A DNA stretch of 64,000 nt from Persicaria tinctoria (lineage: Eukaryota > Streptophyta > Magnoliopsida > Caryophyllales > Polygonaceae), in contig JBANSL010000004.1 of the NCBI GenBank assembly GCA_037127255.1, positions 48,681,702 through 48,745,701 on the forward strand. Direction: 5' to 3'. Shown here piece after piece: positions 41,415 through 51,149 of this stretch; within the stretch, counting starts at the first letter, position 1; each line of letters starts with the position of its first letter. Under the pieces are notes generated by a model. The model was given only the letters and a program-made list of their open reading frames with translations. It was not told the origin of the DNA and ran no database searches. The translations under genes and the position numbers were made by a program.

Positions 41415-41600
41415 TCAAGCTGCAATATATAGCAAAAGAACAGCAGTACCTTCGGAGGCAGAGAGAGAGATAATCTGGACAGCAGTACCTTCATAATTCA
41501 CCTGAGGGGGGTCATTTGGACAATCTTGATTGTTGTCACCAGATCCTAAATAAGTAAGCTTGGGTTTTGTCGCCTCTGTTTGAGCATCCAACTCCAAGCT
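41415..41600 (-). other. possible exon of an unrecognised gene
   Basis: A minus-strand frame reads LELDAQTEATKPKLTYLGSG and NPPQ-like text up to a CAG/GTGAATT donor-like site. Coding-like composition; no family recognised and no link to EXO70 seen. Confidence 0.3.
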
Positions 41601-42221
41601 GAAAGATGAAGAGTTTCTTTAGTCATAACCATGAAGAGGACTAGCAATTATAAAAAGGTCTTCCTCCTGGTGGAAGCAAAGACAAAAGCCAAAGTGGCTT
41701 AGAGAATACTGAGGCAAAAATGAGAAAGATGGCTCCATGTGTAAAGAGGGCCTAAATGCTATTTTGCTCCAAGGACAGGGAAGGGGTCAAGAATCCCTGT
41801 CATGGGGATGGGGATGGGAAGCGTATTCCCTTCCAAATAAATGACAATGTAAGCAATACAATAATGGAGTAACCTTATTTTCAGTCTCATCAATGGAAAA
41901 TGGATGATAAAGAACTCTAGCTCAAGGTGGATAGAATCACATTTTGCAGGTTATCACTCTTATTCAGAATCACTCCTCAAGGGGTAAGGTATAGCTTTTC
42001 CAATGTTAACAGTACAACAGGTGCAAATCTACAGGCAAAATATGCAGCTTGAGCAAGGATGACATGGATAGAATTGACTTACTTCATGCTGATCTGCTTT
42101 CAGAAATGTGATACAGATGGTTTAACTTACTCAGCAATAGCCTATAAATCACCTGAAAATATACAAACTGCTTTTAATAATATAGTAAATAACACAGATC
42201 GAGTGATCAATAACGGATTAG
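41601..42221. other. unassigned
   Basis: AT-rich, intron-like. It continues at 48618 after the LTR element. Confidence 0.4.
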
Positions 42222-42895
42222 TGTTGTGAGTCTAATTTGCCATGTTTTACACTTAATTTTATATCGATTTCTGCATACATTGCATACATTTGGGTTAGAA
42301 TAATACAGAATCTGTGTAGTTTACACTTATTTGCAATATATGGAGGTCTACACAAGTTTTGGTTATATTTCGCAGAAATCGGACGCACTTTGGAGCTTAA
42401 AGGAAACTCATGGAGAAGCTAAAAATGGCGCAGCTGGAGAAAAGACCATTTTTCACCATTCTTCGTTCTGAATCAAGCTTTGATGTCTTTATGAGAGTTG
42501 TAGCCCTCGGAAAGAGCTTTCCAACGCATGGTCATATGAGTCAATCCGACAAACGAGGACTCAGGAAAGTGCGTTTCAAGAACAGAGCAGAACGTTGAGA
42601 GAACTCTACTCGAGATCGACTAGCCTCTACTCGATCTCGACGAGGGCTGGTCGACCACACCTTGTCGAGCAGAGCTGATCGAGGACACTGAGTCAGAGAC
42701 AACCCGATCCCGGAACCCTACTCGATCTCGAGGAGGCCTTGTCAAGATCGACGAGCCCCGAGTCCAAATCCGAGCCGGTCGAGCAGAGCCACCCGGGAAG
42801 ACCTAGTCGATGAGCCAATCCTACTCGATACAGAGTAGGGCTACTCGAGATCGACTAGACCTCCGAGCCATGTCCGAGCCTTGTCGAGCACCAGT

Positions 42896-42982
42896 CACTC
42901 GAGACAGACGAGGGCTACTCGAGACAGACGAGGGCTACCCGAGACAGACGAGGGCTACTCGAGGCAGACGAGGGCTACTCGA
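42896..42982 (+). repeat. 20-bp tandem repeat CTACTCGAGACAGACGAGGG
   Basis: Four to five copies with single changes, repeated in the other LTR at about 47332-47418. It appears to be a local amplification of one TCGA-type motif. Confidence 0.9.
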
Positions 42983-43288
42983 GATCGACTAGCCCGTGGT
43001 CGAGATCGAGTAGACCTCCAGAGCCGCGTTACTCGGTTTTGACGAATCCTACTCGGTGTAGGGTTCCTTGGTGCCGAAGGAGATCGAGATGGCCGAGATC
43101 TATCCTACATCTATCAAGTTCTATCTATGGAGACAAGATATATCCACATGAGAAGACTTACCTATTTTAGATTTATCTTTTCCTTTTAGATTTAATTCCT
43201 AAATTGCTTTTATTTATCTTTTAAAGTTTTAGATATAATTTTAGATATAGATAGATATTTCTATCCTCGATTAGCAAGGAATAGAAGA

Positions 43289-43298
43289 CTATAAATAA
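43289..43298 (+). promoter_or_regulatory. LTR TATA box
   Basis: CTATAAATAA; second copy at 47725-47734. Confidence 0.6.
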
Positions 43299-43401
43299 AG
43301 CCTTAGGGGCTAGTTTTTCATAATTCCATTCAAGTCAAGTCGTCTTAGGGCGCAAGGAGAGAGGAGAGAGGGAGGAGGCGAGAGAGAGAGGAGAGAGGGA
43401 G

Positions 43402-43405
<4 letters not shown>

Positions 43406-43452
<47 letters not shown>
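43406..43452. repeat. (GA)n microsatellite in the LTR leader
   Basis: GA run downstream of the TATA box. The other LTR carries a slightly different length at about 47849-47896. Confidence 0.93.
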
Positions 43453-43455
<3 letters not shown>

Positions 43456-44175
43456 AGGAGGAGGAAGGAGACGAACGGTTGTAAGTTTTAATTTATTTTA
43501 TGTTAATGTTAATTTCTTTCATCATGTTTTGTTTCTAATTTTCCTTCTTCTAGGGTTGGGGTGATCCCAACTTAGATATGTTTGTTTGATTTATGAATTC
43601 ATGATCTTGTATGTCTTTATCATCATCTACCTATGTGCTTAATCCTTTGCGACAGTTGAGGACAATTCCTTATTCATGATATTGAAGCGAAAGTGATCTT
43701 ATTATGAATTTGGATAGTAATTAGGCTTTGCTTGCGAAAGTTGGTTAATCCTAATTAAGAAAAGGTAGTAACACTTAGGGTTTATGCGAAAGCCTCTATA
43801 TTCCTATTTGTTAATAACGAAAGTTATTTGATATAAAGCATGCATCTTTATGTGATTTATGATATGCGCATATGTTTATTGTTGTGGTGATCCCTAACCT
43901 TGAAAGTTTGCATCTTTATTTATTTTATTTCATTATTTTTATCCTGCAAAGTTACCCGACACCGACCACCTCTTCTTCTATCGTTCCCTCGACATCGACC
44001 AAGTCTTAGTCGACATCGACAACAACCTGCCCACCTTTTCCCGCTATCCCTGAACCTCAAAACACACTAAACCTAGAACCGCTGACTTCTCTCCTGAGGA
44101 CGAACCTGACTCCCCTATACTATAGCGGGGGTCTTGACTATAAATTTATTTGGTCGAGAAACTCTCTCGTCAAAT

Positions 44176-44192
44176 TGGCGCCGTTGCCGGGG
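44176..44192 (+). promoter_or_regulatory. tRNA-Asp primer-binding site
   Basis: TGGCGCCGTTGCCGGGG, 3 bases after the 5' LTR. Confidence 0.94.
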
Positions 44193-44362
44193 AGATATCA
44201 ATCGCGCCTAGTTTAATTGTGTTTAAGGTTCAGAAAAGCCCATCCCTTTTTCTTACCCTATCACATACCCTACCACCACCTACCTCACCGGTACCAACTG
44301 GGTGCCAAGCTTTTGCCACTAATTTGTGTTCTTGATTGTGATTTCAACGCTTAGGTACAAAG

Positions 44363-45172
44363 ATGGAAGACTTTTGGGAAGGGGACCGTGAATGGGATAG
44401 ATGGGTCCAAGATTTAAGACGGAGGAATAGGATCGCAGTGGACGAGTCACGATTAAGGGAAATAGCCCGGCTGGAGGACTTAGTCCGAAGACTTGAAGCT
44501 TCCTATCGTTCTCAAGGATTAGAGCCTCCTTCTTATGAGGAAATTGAAGCTATGGAAAGTTATGAGGAAGAAGAAGATTGGAACGAACAATGGGTACTCC
44601 CACGGTACCTGAGAGCAACAACGCCAATCAATGTCGACTACCCCATAGTCGACGTCGACCACATTACAGAAACCCAGGTATGTCCTTCCCCGATCTCGAT
44701 TCCACCTTTGCAATCTATCTTTGAAAAACCATATAAAGGATCCCAAGACGAAATAGTACTAGAAGAGAAGAAGTTGGACATGGTTGACCAGGGCATTCCA
44801 AGATCGCGTTTACCTTACAAGGTGAAGGCTATCCCGGATGATTTTGAGAAACCGATGTTCATATTCAAGTATGGGGTCCTAGCAAAGTGGCATGAAGCTC
44901 CGCAGGATGAGGAGGAAATATCTCTTCCCTCTCCACCGCTCTGTTGTGATGGAGATACACAAATAAGTCAACCTATGAAGCGGAAGAGGTATGATGATGA
45001 GGTATGCATGCCAGTTGGAGCCCAGGAAGATGAATGGGTGAAGCCATGGAGCGTTCACTCGGGGAGATTCAAGCTTCTTCATACGATGCCCCCGGATGAC
45101 ATCCCACGCTTCCCACCACCGGAGGAACCACCAGATCCACCTATACCTCCGGAAAAAGATGAGCCAGGCTAA
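44363..45172 (+). CDS. unrecognised ORF of the 42-kb non-autonomous element
   Basis: 269 codons, first ATG 170 bases after the primer-binding site. The N-terminus is a charged helix with heptad-like spacing (RIAVDESRLREIARLEDLVR), similar in place and style to the coiled coil that starts Gag in the 23-kb element. Next come an acidic stretch (EAMESYEEEEDWNEQW), a VDYPIVDVDH motif encoded by TCGA-type repeats, and a basic motif KRKRYDDE. The tail is proline-rich (FPPPEEPPDPPIPPEKDEP). I see no Gag capsid domain, zinc knuckle, protease or polymerase. It is intact and ends 15 nt before the same hairpin that follows the protease ORF in the 23-kb element. It may be a Gag N-terminus joined to a polyprotein tail, or an accessory protein; the function is unknown. 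Confidence 0.65.
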   Translation: MEDFWEGDREWDRWVQDLRRRNRIAVDESRLREIARLEDLVRRLEASYRSQGLEPPSYEEIEAMESYEEEEDWNEQWVLPRYLRATTPINVDYPIVDVDHITETQVCPSPISIPPLQSIFEKPYKGSQDEIVLEEKKLDMVDQGIPRSRLPYKVKAIPDDFEKPMFIFKYGVLAKWHEAPQDEEEISLPSPPLCCDGDTQISQPMKRKRYDDEVCMPVGAQEDEWVKPWSVHSGRFKLLHTMPPDDIPRFPPPEEPPDPPIPPEKDEPG

Positions 45173-45186
45173 TACTAAATGGAGAA

Positions 45187-45202
45187 AGTCGGCCTAGCGA
45201 CT
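45187..45202 (+). promoter_or_regulatory. post-stop hairpin AGTCG-GCCTAG-CGACT
   Basis: Identical to the hairpin after the protease ORF at 26968-26983, although the two ORFs are unrelated. Confidence 0.6.
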
Positions 45203-45440
45203 ATAAAATCTAGAGCTTGTAAATAGACATTTATTTTTGGGACTTTTGGACATTGTTGCTTTTGTTTGTTTTTGGTTTGGAACTTTTAGTTTTTCTATTG
45301 TGGGTATATGTCTTCCATACTTTTCAGGTCCATGGATAGAACCAAGCTACATTCATGCTCGGCCCAAGAGGTGCTTCCATTCGACATTTTGAGGCCCTGC
45401 ACACCTGTCTTGTGAGTTTCTTTCTTTACCCTTGTTTTTA

Positions 45441-45481
45441 TACAGTGAGGACACTGTAATGTTTAAGTATGGGGTGGGGGA
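45441..45481 (+). promoter_or_regulatory. internal polypurine-like tract with AGGA-loop hairpin
   Basis: TACAGTGAGGACACTGTA (45441-45458), then ATGTTTAAGTATGGGGTGGG. Confidence 0.7.
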
Positions 45482-46621
45482 AGGGCTTACTTCATGCATA
45501 ATTTCCATATTTGACATTATGTGTGCATTATTTCTTTGAATTGGTACATGGCTATTTTGGAATGCATTATTGATTTATGTGTTTATATGCATGTTTTCCA
45601 AAATTTGAAAAAATGACCCCCATTGAAATTTTTGGAATAAAGTCATGGAAGCTTATATTGGACTCGACGATGCAAATTTGGATTCATTAGAGATATAGCA
45701 TGAAATTGCCTAGTAAAGGGAAGTCACAATGAAGTGCATATTTTGATGAAAACCATGAAAGGAGATAAAATTTGAAGTTGCTTTTGACATGTTGCATGAT
45801 AAAATGATTGAGGACTTTATATTTCCATATAAATGCTCATATGTTCAAATTCCTAGCCTTACCTATGCTTATGCATCACAAAAGCCATAATATGCCTTAT
45901 TTCAAATATTGCTCCACATGATCTAAATATTGCCATTCTTTACCTTATCCGGGGATTATGTTGAGAATGATGTTACATTATGGAGATCATCATATGGTGT
46001 TTGTGTTGTGATCATTATTGGAGTTTGGAAGGAAATTGTTTGAATATATGGAAAATTTAATGAGTGAAAGAAAATCCAAACACCTCAGGAGATAAAGGTA
46101 GATTGACCCTGCTCTCTGAGATAATAGTTTGGAGAGATGGGACACATTGTGAGGAGTCCGACGCACTAAGTATCCGGGGCCATTCATGACACCCATGTTT
46201 GTGACTCGCGAGAAGGCAGTGCTGAGGTTAGAGAGGTAAAAGCATTATTATTGAGAAAAGCATTATGAAAGGTGATGAATCAAATGGAAGAAGGAATGTG
46301 GAAATTCAAATTGGAAAGTACTCCATTTCCCCGGATCAAAAGCACCACATTGCCAAATATTGTCCACCTTTAGCCTTTTACCAATCTACTCCTTCATGAG
46401 CTTAAATTAAAGTCTTCTTGATTATCGATGCTTTGTCACATAAAAATTATTTGTGCATAACCCTCCTTTTGTGAATAGATGTTGCTTTTGTATAATTGCA
46501 CATGCATGGATCTGTGACACTAGTACCTTTTCGAGGATGGTAATTGATTGCAGGGTTATAAAAGAATGAATCTAATATGTTGAGAGTGTTGATTTATTCC
46601 GCTGATTGACAATTAAAAGTA
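45482..46621 (+). other. 3' non-coding region of the 42-kb element
   Basis: Homologous to 25557-26699 (inverted) and 63182-64000 (inverted). No credible protein. Confidence 0.8.
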
Positions 46622-46657
46622 TTGCTTGAGGACAAGCAAGCTTAAGTATGGGGTGTT
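46622..46657 (+). promoter_or_regulatory. terminal polypurine tract with AGGA-loop hairpin
   Basis: TTGCTTGAGGACAAGCAA (46622-46639), then GCTTAAGTATGGGGTGTT up to the 3' LTR. Confidence 0.8.
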
Positions 46658-47843
46658 TGTTGTGAGTCTAATTTGCCATGTTTTACACTTAATTTTATAT
46701 CGATTTTTGCATACATTGCATACATTTGGGTTAGAATAATACAGAATCTGTGTAGTTTACACTTATTTGCAATATATGGAGGTCTACACAAGTTTTGGTT
46801 ATATTTCGCAGAAATCGGACGCACTTTGGAGCTTAAAGGAAACTCATGGAGAAGCTAAAAATGGTGCAGCTGGAGAAAAGACCATTTTTCACCATTCTTA
46901 GTTTTGAATCAAGCTTTGATGTCTTCATGAGAGTTGTAGCCCTCGGAAAGAGCTTTCCAAAGCATGGTCATATGAGTCAATCCGACAAACGAGGACTCGG
47001 GAAAGTGCGTTTCAAGAACAGAGCAGAAAGCTGAGAGAACTCTACTCGAGATCGACTAGCCTCTACTCGATCTCGACGAGGGCTGGTCGACCACACCTTG
47101 TCGAGCAGAGCTGATCGAGGACACTGAGTCAGAGACAACCCGATCCCGGAACCCTACTCGATCTCGAGGAGGCCTCGTCGAGATCGACGAGCCCCGAGTC
47201 CAAATCCGAGCCGGTCGAGCAGAGCCACCCGGGAAGACCTAGTCGATGAGCCAATCCTACTCGATACAGAGTAGGGCTACTCGAGATCGACTAGACCTCC
47301 GAGCCATGTCCGAGCCTTGTCGAGCACCAGTCACTCGAGACAGACGAGGGCTACTCGAGACAGACGAGGGCTACCCGAGACAGACGAGGGCTACTCGAGG
47401 CAGACGAGGGCTACTCGAGATCGACTAGCCCGTGGTCGAGATCGAGTAGACCTCCAGAGCCGCGTTACTCGGTTTTGACGAATCCTACTCGGTGTAGGGT
47501 TCCTTGGTGCCGAAGGAGATCGAGATGGCCGAGATCTATCCTACATCTATCAAGTTCTATCTATGGAGACAAGATATATCAACATGAGAAGACTTACCTA
47601 TTTTAGATTTATCTTTTCCTTTTAGATTTAATTCCTAAATTGCTTTTATTTATCTTTTAAAGTTTTAGATATAATTTTAGATATAGATAGATATTTCTAT
47701 CCTTGATTAGCAAGGAATAGAAGGCTATAAATAAAGCCTTAGGGGCTAGTTTTTCATAATTCAATTCAAGTCAAGTCGTCTTAGGGCGCAAGGAGAGAGG
47801 AGAGAGGGAGGAGGCGAGAGAGAGAGGAGAGAGGGAGGAGGAG

Positions 47844-47900
<57 letters not shown>

Positions 47901-48617
47901 AGGAGGAGGAAGGAGACGAACGGTTGTAAGTTTTAATTTATTTTATGTTAATGTTAATTTCTTTCATCATGTTTTGTTTCTAATTTTCCTTCTTCTAGGG
48001 TTGGGGTGATCCGAACTTAGATATGTTTGTTTGATTTATGAATTCATGATCTTGTATGTCTTTATCATCATCTACCTATGTGCTTAATCATTTGCGACAA
48101 TTGAGGACAATTCCTTATTCATGATATTGAAGCGAAAGTGATCTTATTATGAATTTGGATAGTAATTAGGCTTTGCTTGCGAAAGTTGGTTAATCCTAAT
48201 TAAGAAAAGGTAGTAACACTTAGGGTTTATGCGAAAGCCTCTATATTCCTATTTGTTAATAACGAAAGTTATTTGATGTAAAGCATGCATCTTTATGTGA
48301 TTTATGATATGCGCATATGTTTATTGTTGTGTTGATCCCTAACCTTGGAAGTTTGCATCTTTATTTATTTTATTTCATTATTTTTATCCTGCAAAGTTAC
48401 CCGACACCGACCACCTCTTCTTCTATCGTTCCCTCGACATCGACCAAGTCTTAGTCGACATCGACAACAACCTCCCCACCTTTTCCCGCTATCCCTGAAC
48501 CCCAAAACACACTAAACCTAGAACCGCTGACTTCTCTCCTGAGGACGAACCTGACTCCCCTATACTATAGCGGGGGTCTTGACTATAAATTTATTTGGTC
48601 GAGAAACTCTCTCGTCA
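46658..48617 (+). repeat. 3' LTR of the 42-kb element
   Basis: 1960 bp, nearly identical to the 5' LTR; differences include the GA-run length and scattered single bases. Confidence 0.95.
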
Positions 48618-49460
48618 AATAGCTCATACACGTAAGAAAGTTTATGGTAGTAGAAATAATGATGAAAACAGCCACAACCAACCACAGAAAATACACTACC
48701 CTTAACAAGATGTAAACATGAATTCCTTAGAAGGCATTCATCGTATATGATATGCAATATCGTGCTGGAATGGGTATAGGAATGAATCAAACTAACCTCA
48801 TACCGATACCTCCCCATACCTATGCCTGTTCATCGCATCTCAACCTATGCTAACTCTTACCAAATGCCCCAACGAAATAGAATTCGAAAAAAGATAACGT
48901 TCACTCATTCAAAGATGCGATTGAACGAGACAAACAAGGAAGCTCCGTCCATTATTTGATGCTTTAAAGCACTCAACAAGTTTTAAAATTTTCCTCCGAA
49001 TTCCATTTCCATAAATCAATGGCGAGGAAACAACAAAAGCAAAACGCAGAAGCAAAGATCATTAATCTAATATATGCAATCAGCTACGGATCCAACAAAT
49101 TTACTCCAAATATAATCAATCATTCATTAAAAAAAGCTTAGAATTAAAATGCCTTCTAAGGAATTCCTGTGTACATATCCATTCCAGCACGATACCATCA
49201 ATTTGCTGAGGTCTGGCAATCCGACTGCAAATTCAAGTTATTAGTTTCAGGAATGCAGAATGTGTCTTCCTGATTAACTGTTTGAAATATGAGAAAGAGA
49301 GAGTGCTCATCTTTGGAGTTGTCATCACAGAGACATAAGGCATCAGCATCAAATAGTACTCCTCCACGGTAGCAACAGCAAGGGGAGATCGGAACACCAA
49401 CTGGAATTGGAACATCAGCAACTGGAATTGAAACCTAGCAACAGACGAACAAAGAAGAAA
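48618..49460. other. unassigned, with two short inverted block pairs
   Basis: Continuation of the DNA at 42221. A 19-bp block (48720-48738) and a 15-bp block (48759-48773) recur as reverse complements at 49148-49166 and 49179-49193. Confidence 0.5.
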
Positions 49461-49464
49461 TTAC

Positions 49465-49800
49465 TTAACAAACCGAGATGAAACCTAGCAATAGATTGGA
49501 GAAAGGAGACCTTAACAGTGAGCAATCTCGATCCATCATCCCAAGCCCTCCCCGCAAGCGAGAACAGACGGCGGCGGATTCGGTGGCATCGGCAGGCGGC
49601 GGCGGATTCGGCGACATATCGCCATCGGAGTCGGATCTTCCTCCTCTTCTTCTTCGATTCCAACGCGTATCTTCGCCAACGCGGAGTCGCATCAAAAATC
49701 ACTCTTGCTCTTCCTCTTGCTCTTGCCCTGACCGAGATCCGAGATCCACCGAGGAGCCCTGGCCGGCGTGGGTGACGGGAGATTCACAGATATAGAAACG
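49465..49800 (-). other. first-exon-like segment on the minus strand
   Basis: A GC-rich stretch with MMRLRVGEDTRWNRRRRGG opening frames of 76-95 codons and a GTTAAG/GTCTCC donor-like site near 49512. It could be the first exon of a minus-strand gene whose downstream part was split by the 42-kb element. No family recognised. Confidence 0.3.
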
Positions 49801-51144
49801 GAGCAGGAGGAGTGGTCTCGGAAGAGGAAGGACGAAGCGCGGAAATAGAGGGTTCGGAGGAGGAGGGATTTGGATTTCTGAGAAACATGAAAAAAATGTC
49901 CGTACAAAAGCGGAAATAGGTATATATAGAGGCTATTTTGCAAATTTGTCCAAACCCACGTCTATTTTGCAAATTCGTCCAATTAATGTGCCTATTTCGC
50001 AAATTTTTTCATATTTTAATTGATTCTTAATCGTAAAGAATCAAAAAACTAATCTTTTATCTAAGCAGTAAGATACTCGTTAAATCTTAGGGTTTCCCAC
50101 AACCAAAAACCAATTCGCCATCATTGTCCCTCACCTTCCTCTCCTATTACTCCCGTGAGCCAATTCGGTCGATCCAACCATCGCCGGCAAACACCAACTG
50201 ATCAACGCCAAGGCCGAGCCCGTCGACGACCCTGAACCACCACCGCCTGACAATCGAGCACCCCCTATAGTACAGACTTGCCGGAGATCACCCAAGGCCA
50301 AGCCGCAGCTTTCGCCCCTGTTCGACGTCGCACCCACGGGCGACAGTTCGAGCGCTGCCTCCGATTGCCGTCGGCCGTCACTGTCCGAGCCCGTCTCCGA
50401 CTGCCGCTGCCCATCGCCGCCGTCTTCAATCGCCACTAGCCATCGATGCCGGAGGAAAGCCGCGCTGATCCTCGTCGCTCCCCCCTGCGCCTTCGTCTTC
50501 TCCCCTGTACGTGAAAAACCAGATTGAAACAAAGTTTCAGACCCTTTTGGTTACAATTGCAGAAACTCCCCCTTGTCTTTATACTATTTTCGTTTTTGTC
50601 CCTAAGTTAAATATTTATTAAGCTAAGCGGCCAATATTTCTAAATTATTCGATTCTTACCCATTTCATCGACACCAAGAACTCTCGAAACACCCACGCCA
50701 GATCCCACTTCCCGAGGAATTCATATTGGTATATATTTTTAACTTTATAGAATTAATTCAATTTCAAATTGAGTTAAGTAAAGTTAAATTTATAAAAATA
50801 TGAATTTTAATATTCCTTTTTTTTCCGTTGGATTCAATAGGTGTTAAAAGCTCGTCTTGTTGTCGTCAACCAATCGTCGAAAGTTAAGGCAAGTGATTTC
50901 TTTCAACGTCATTTGCGTGTTTCGTGATTGTTTTGATGTGCTTTCAACATTTTTGGTGTCGAATGCGGCCTTGTGGCCGATTTCCTTGCCAATTTCGATA
51001 AATTGCATACCCGTCTGCTTGATGTAATTTATCATTTTATACATAAATTGGCATGAGTTAAATTAATGGGAAATCATTAATTATAGTGTCCTGGATAGGC
51101 CGACAGATTGGGAAACCAATTTGAGTCTGATTGAGTTCACCTAC
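49801..51144. other. unassigned
   Basis: Contains a pair of CTATTTTGCAAATT-type repeats (49930-50000), a GC-rich low-complexity stretch at 50140-50500, and an inverted repeat around TTTAACTTTATA / AAAGTTAAATTTATA (50735-50800). Confidence 0.4.
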
Positions 51145-51149
51145 AACAA

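Larger units (their letters stand above)
42222..44172 (+). repeat. 5' LTR of the 42-kb element
   Basis: 1951 bp, TGTTGTGAGTC...CTCTCTCGTCA. It contains the TCGA-NN-TCGA cluster (42605-43020), a TATA box (43289-43298), a GA microsatellite, and a second small TCGA group at 43985-44030. Confidence 0.95.
42222..48617 (+). mobile_element. Non-autonomous LTR retrotransposon (LARD-like) with one ORF
   Basis: A 6396-bp element on the plus strand: LTR 42222-44172, tRNA-Asp primer-binding site, ORF 44363-45172, post-stop hairpin, internal polypurine-like tract, 1.15-kb non-coding region, terminal tract, LTR 46658-48617. Flanks are ATTAG (42217-42221) and AATAG (48618-48622), a target duplication with one difference. 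The LTRs look about 98-99 percent alike. The 3' interior and the LTR start TGTTGTGAG are shared with the 23-kb element, so the two are relatives with unrelated ORFs. Confidence 0.93.

Noticed and set aside
41415..41597. Assignment of the minus-strand exon-like segment to EXO70
   Set aside because: The residues do not fit any EXO70 segment I know, and the exon expected before 40264 is missing.
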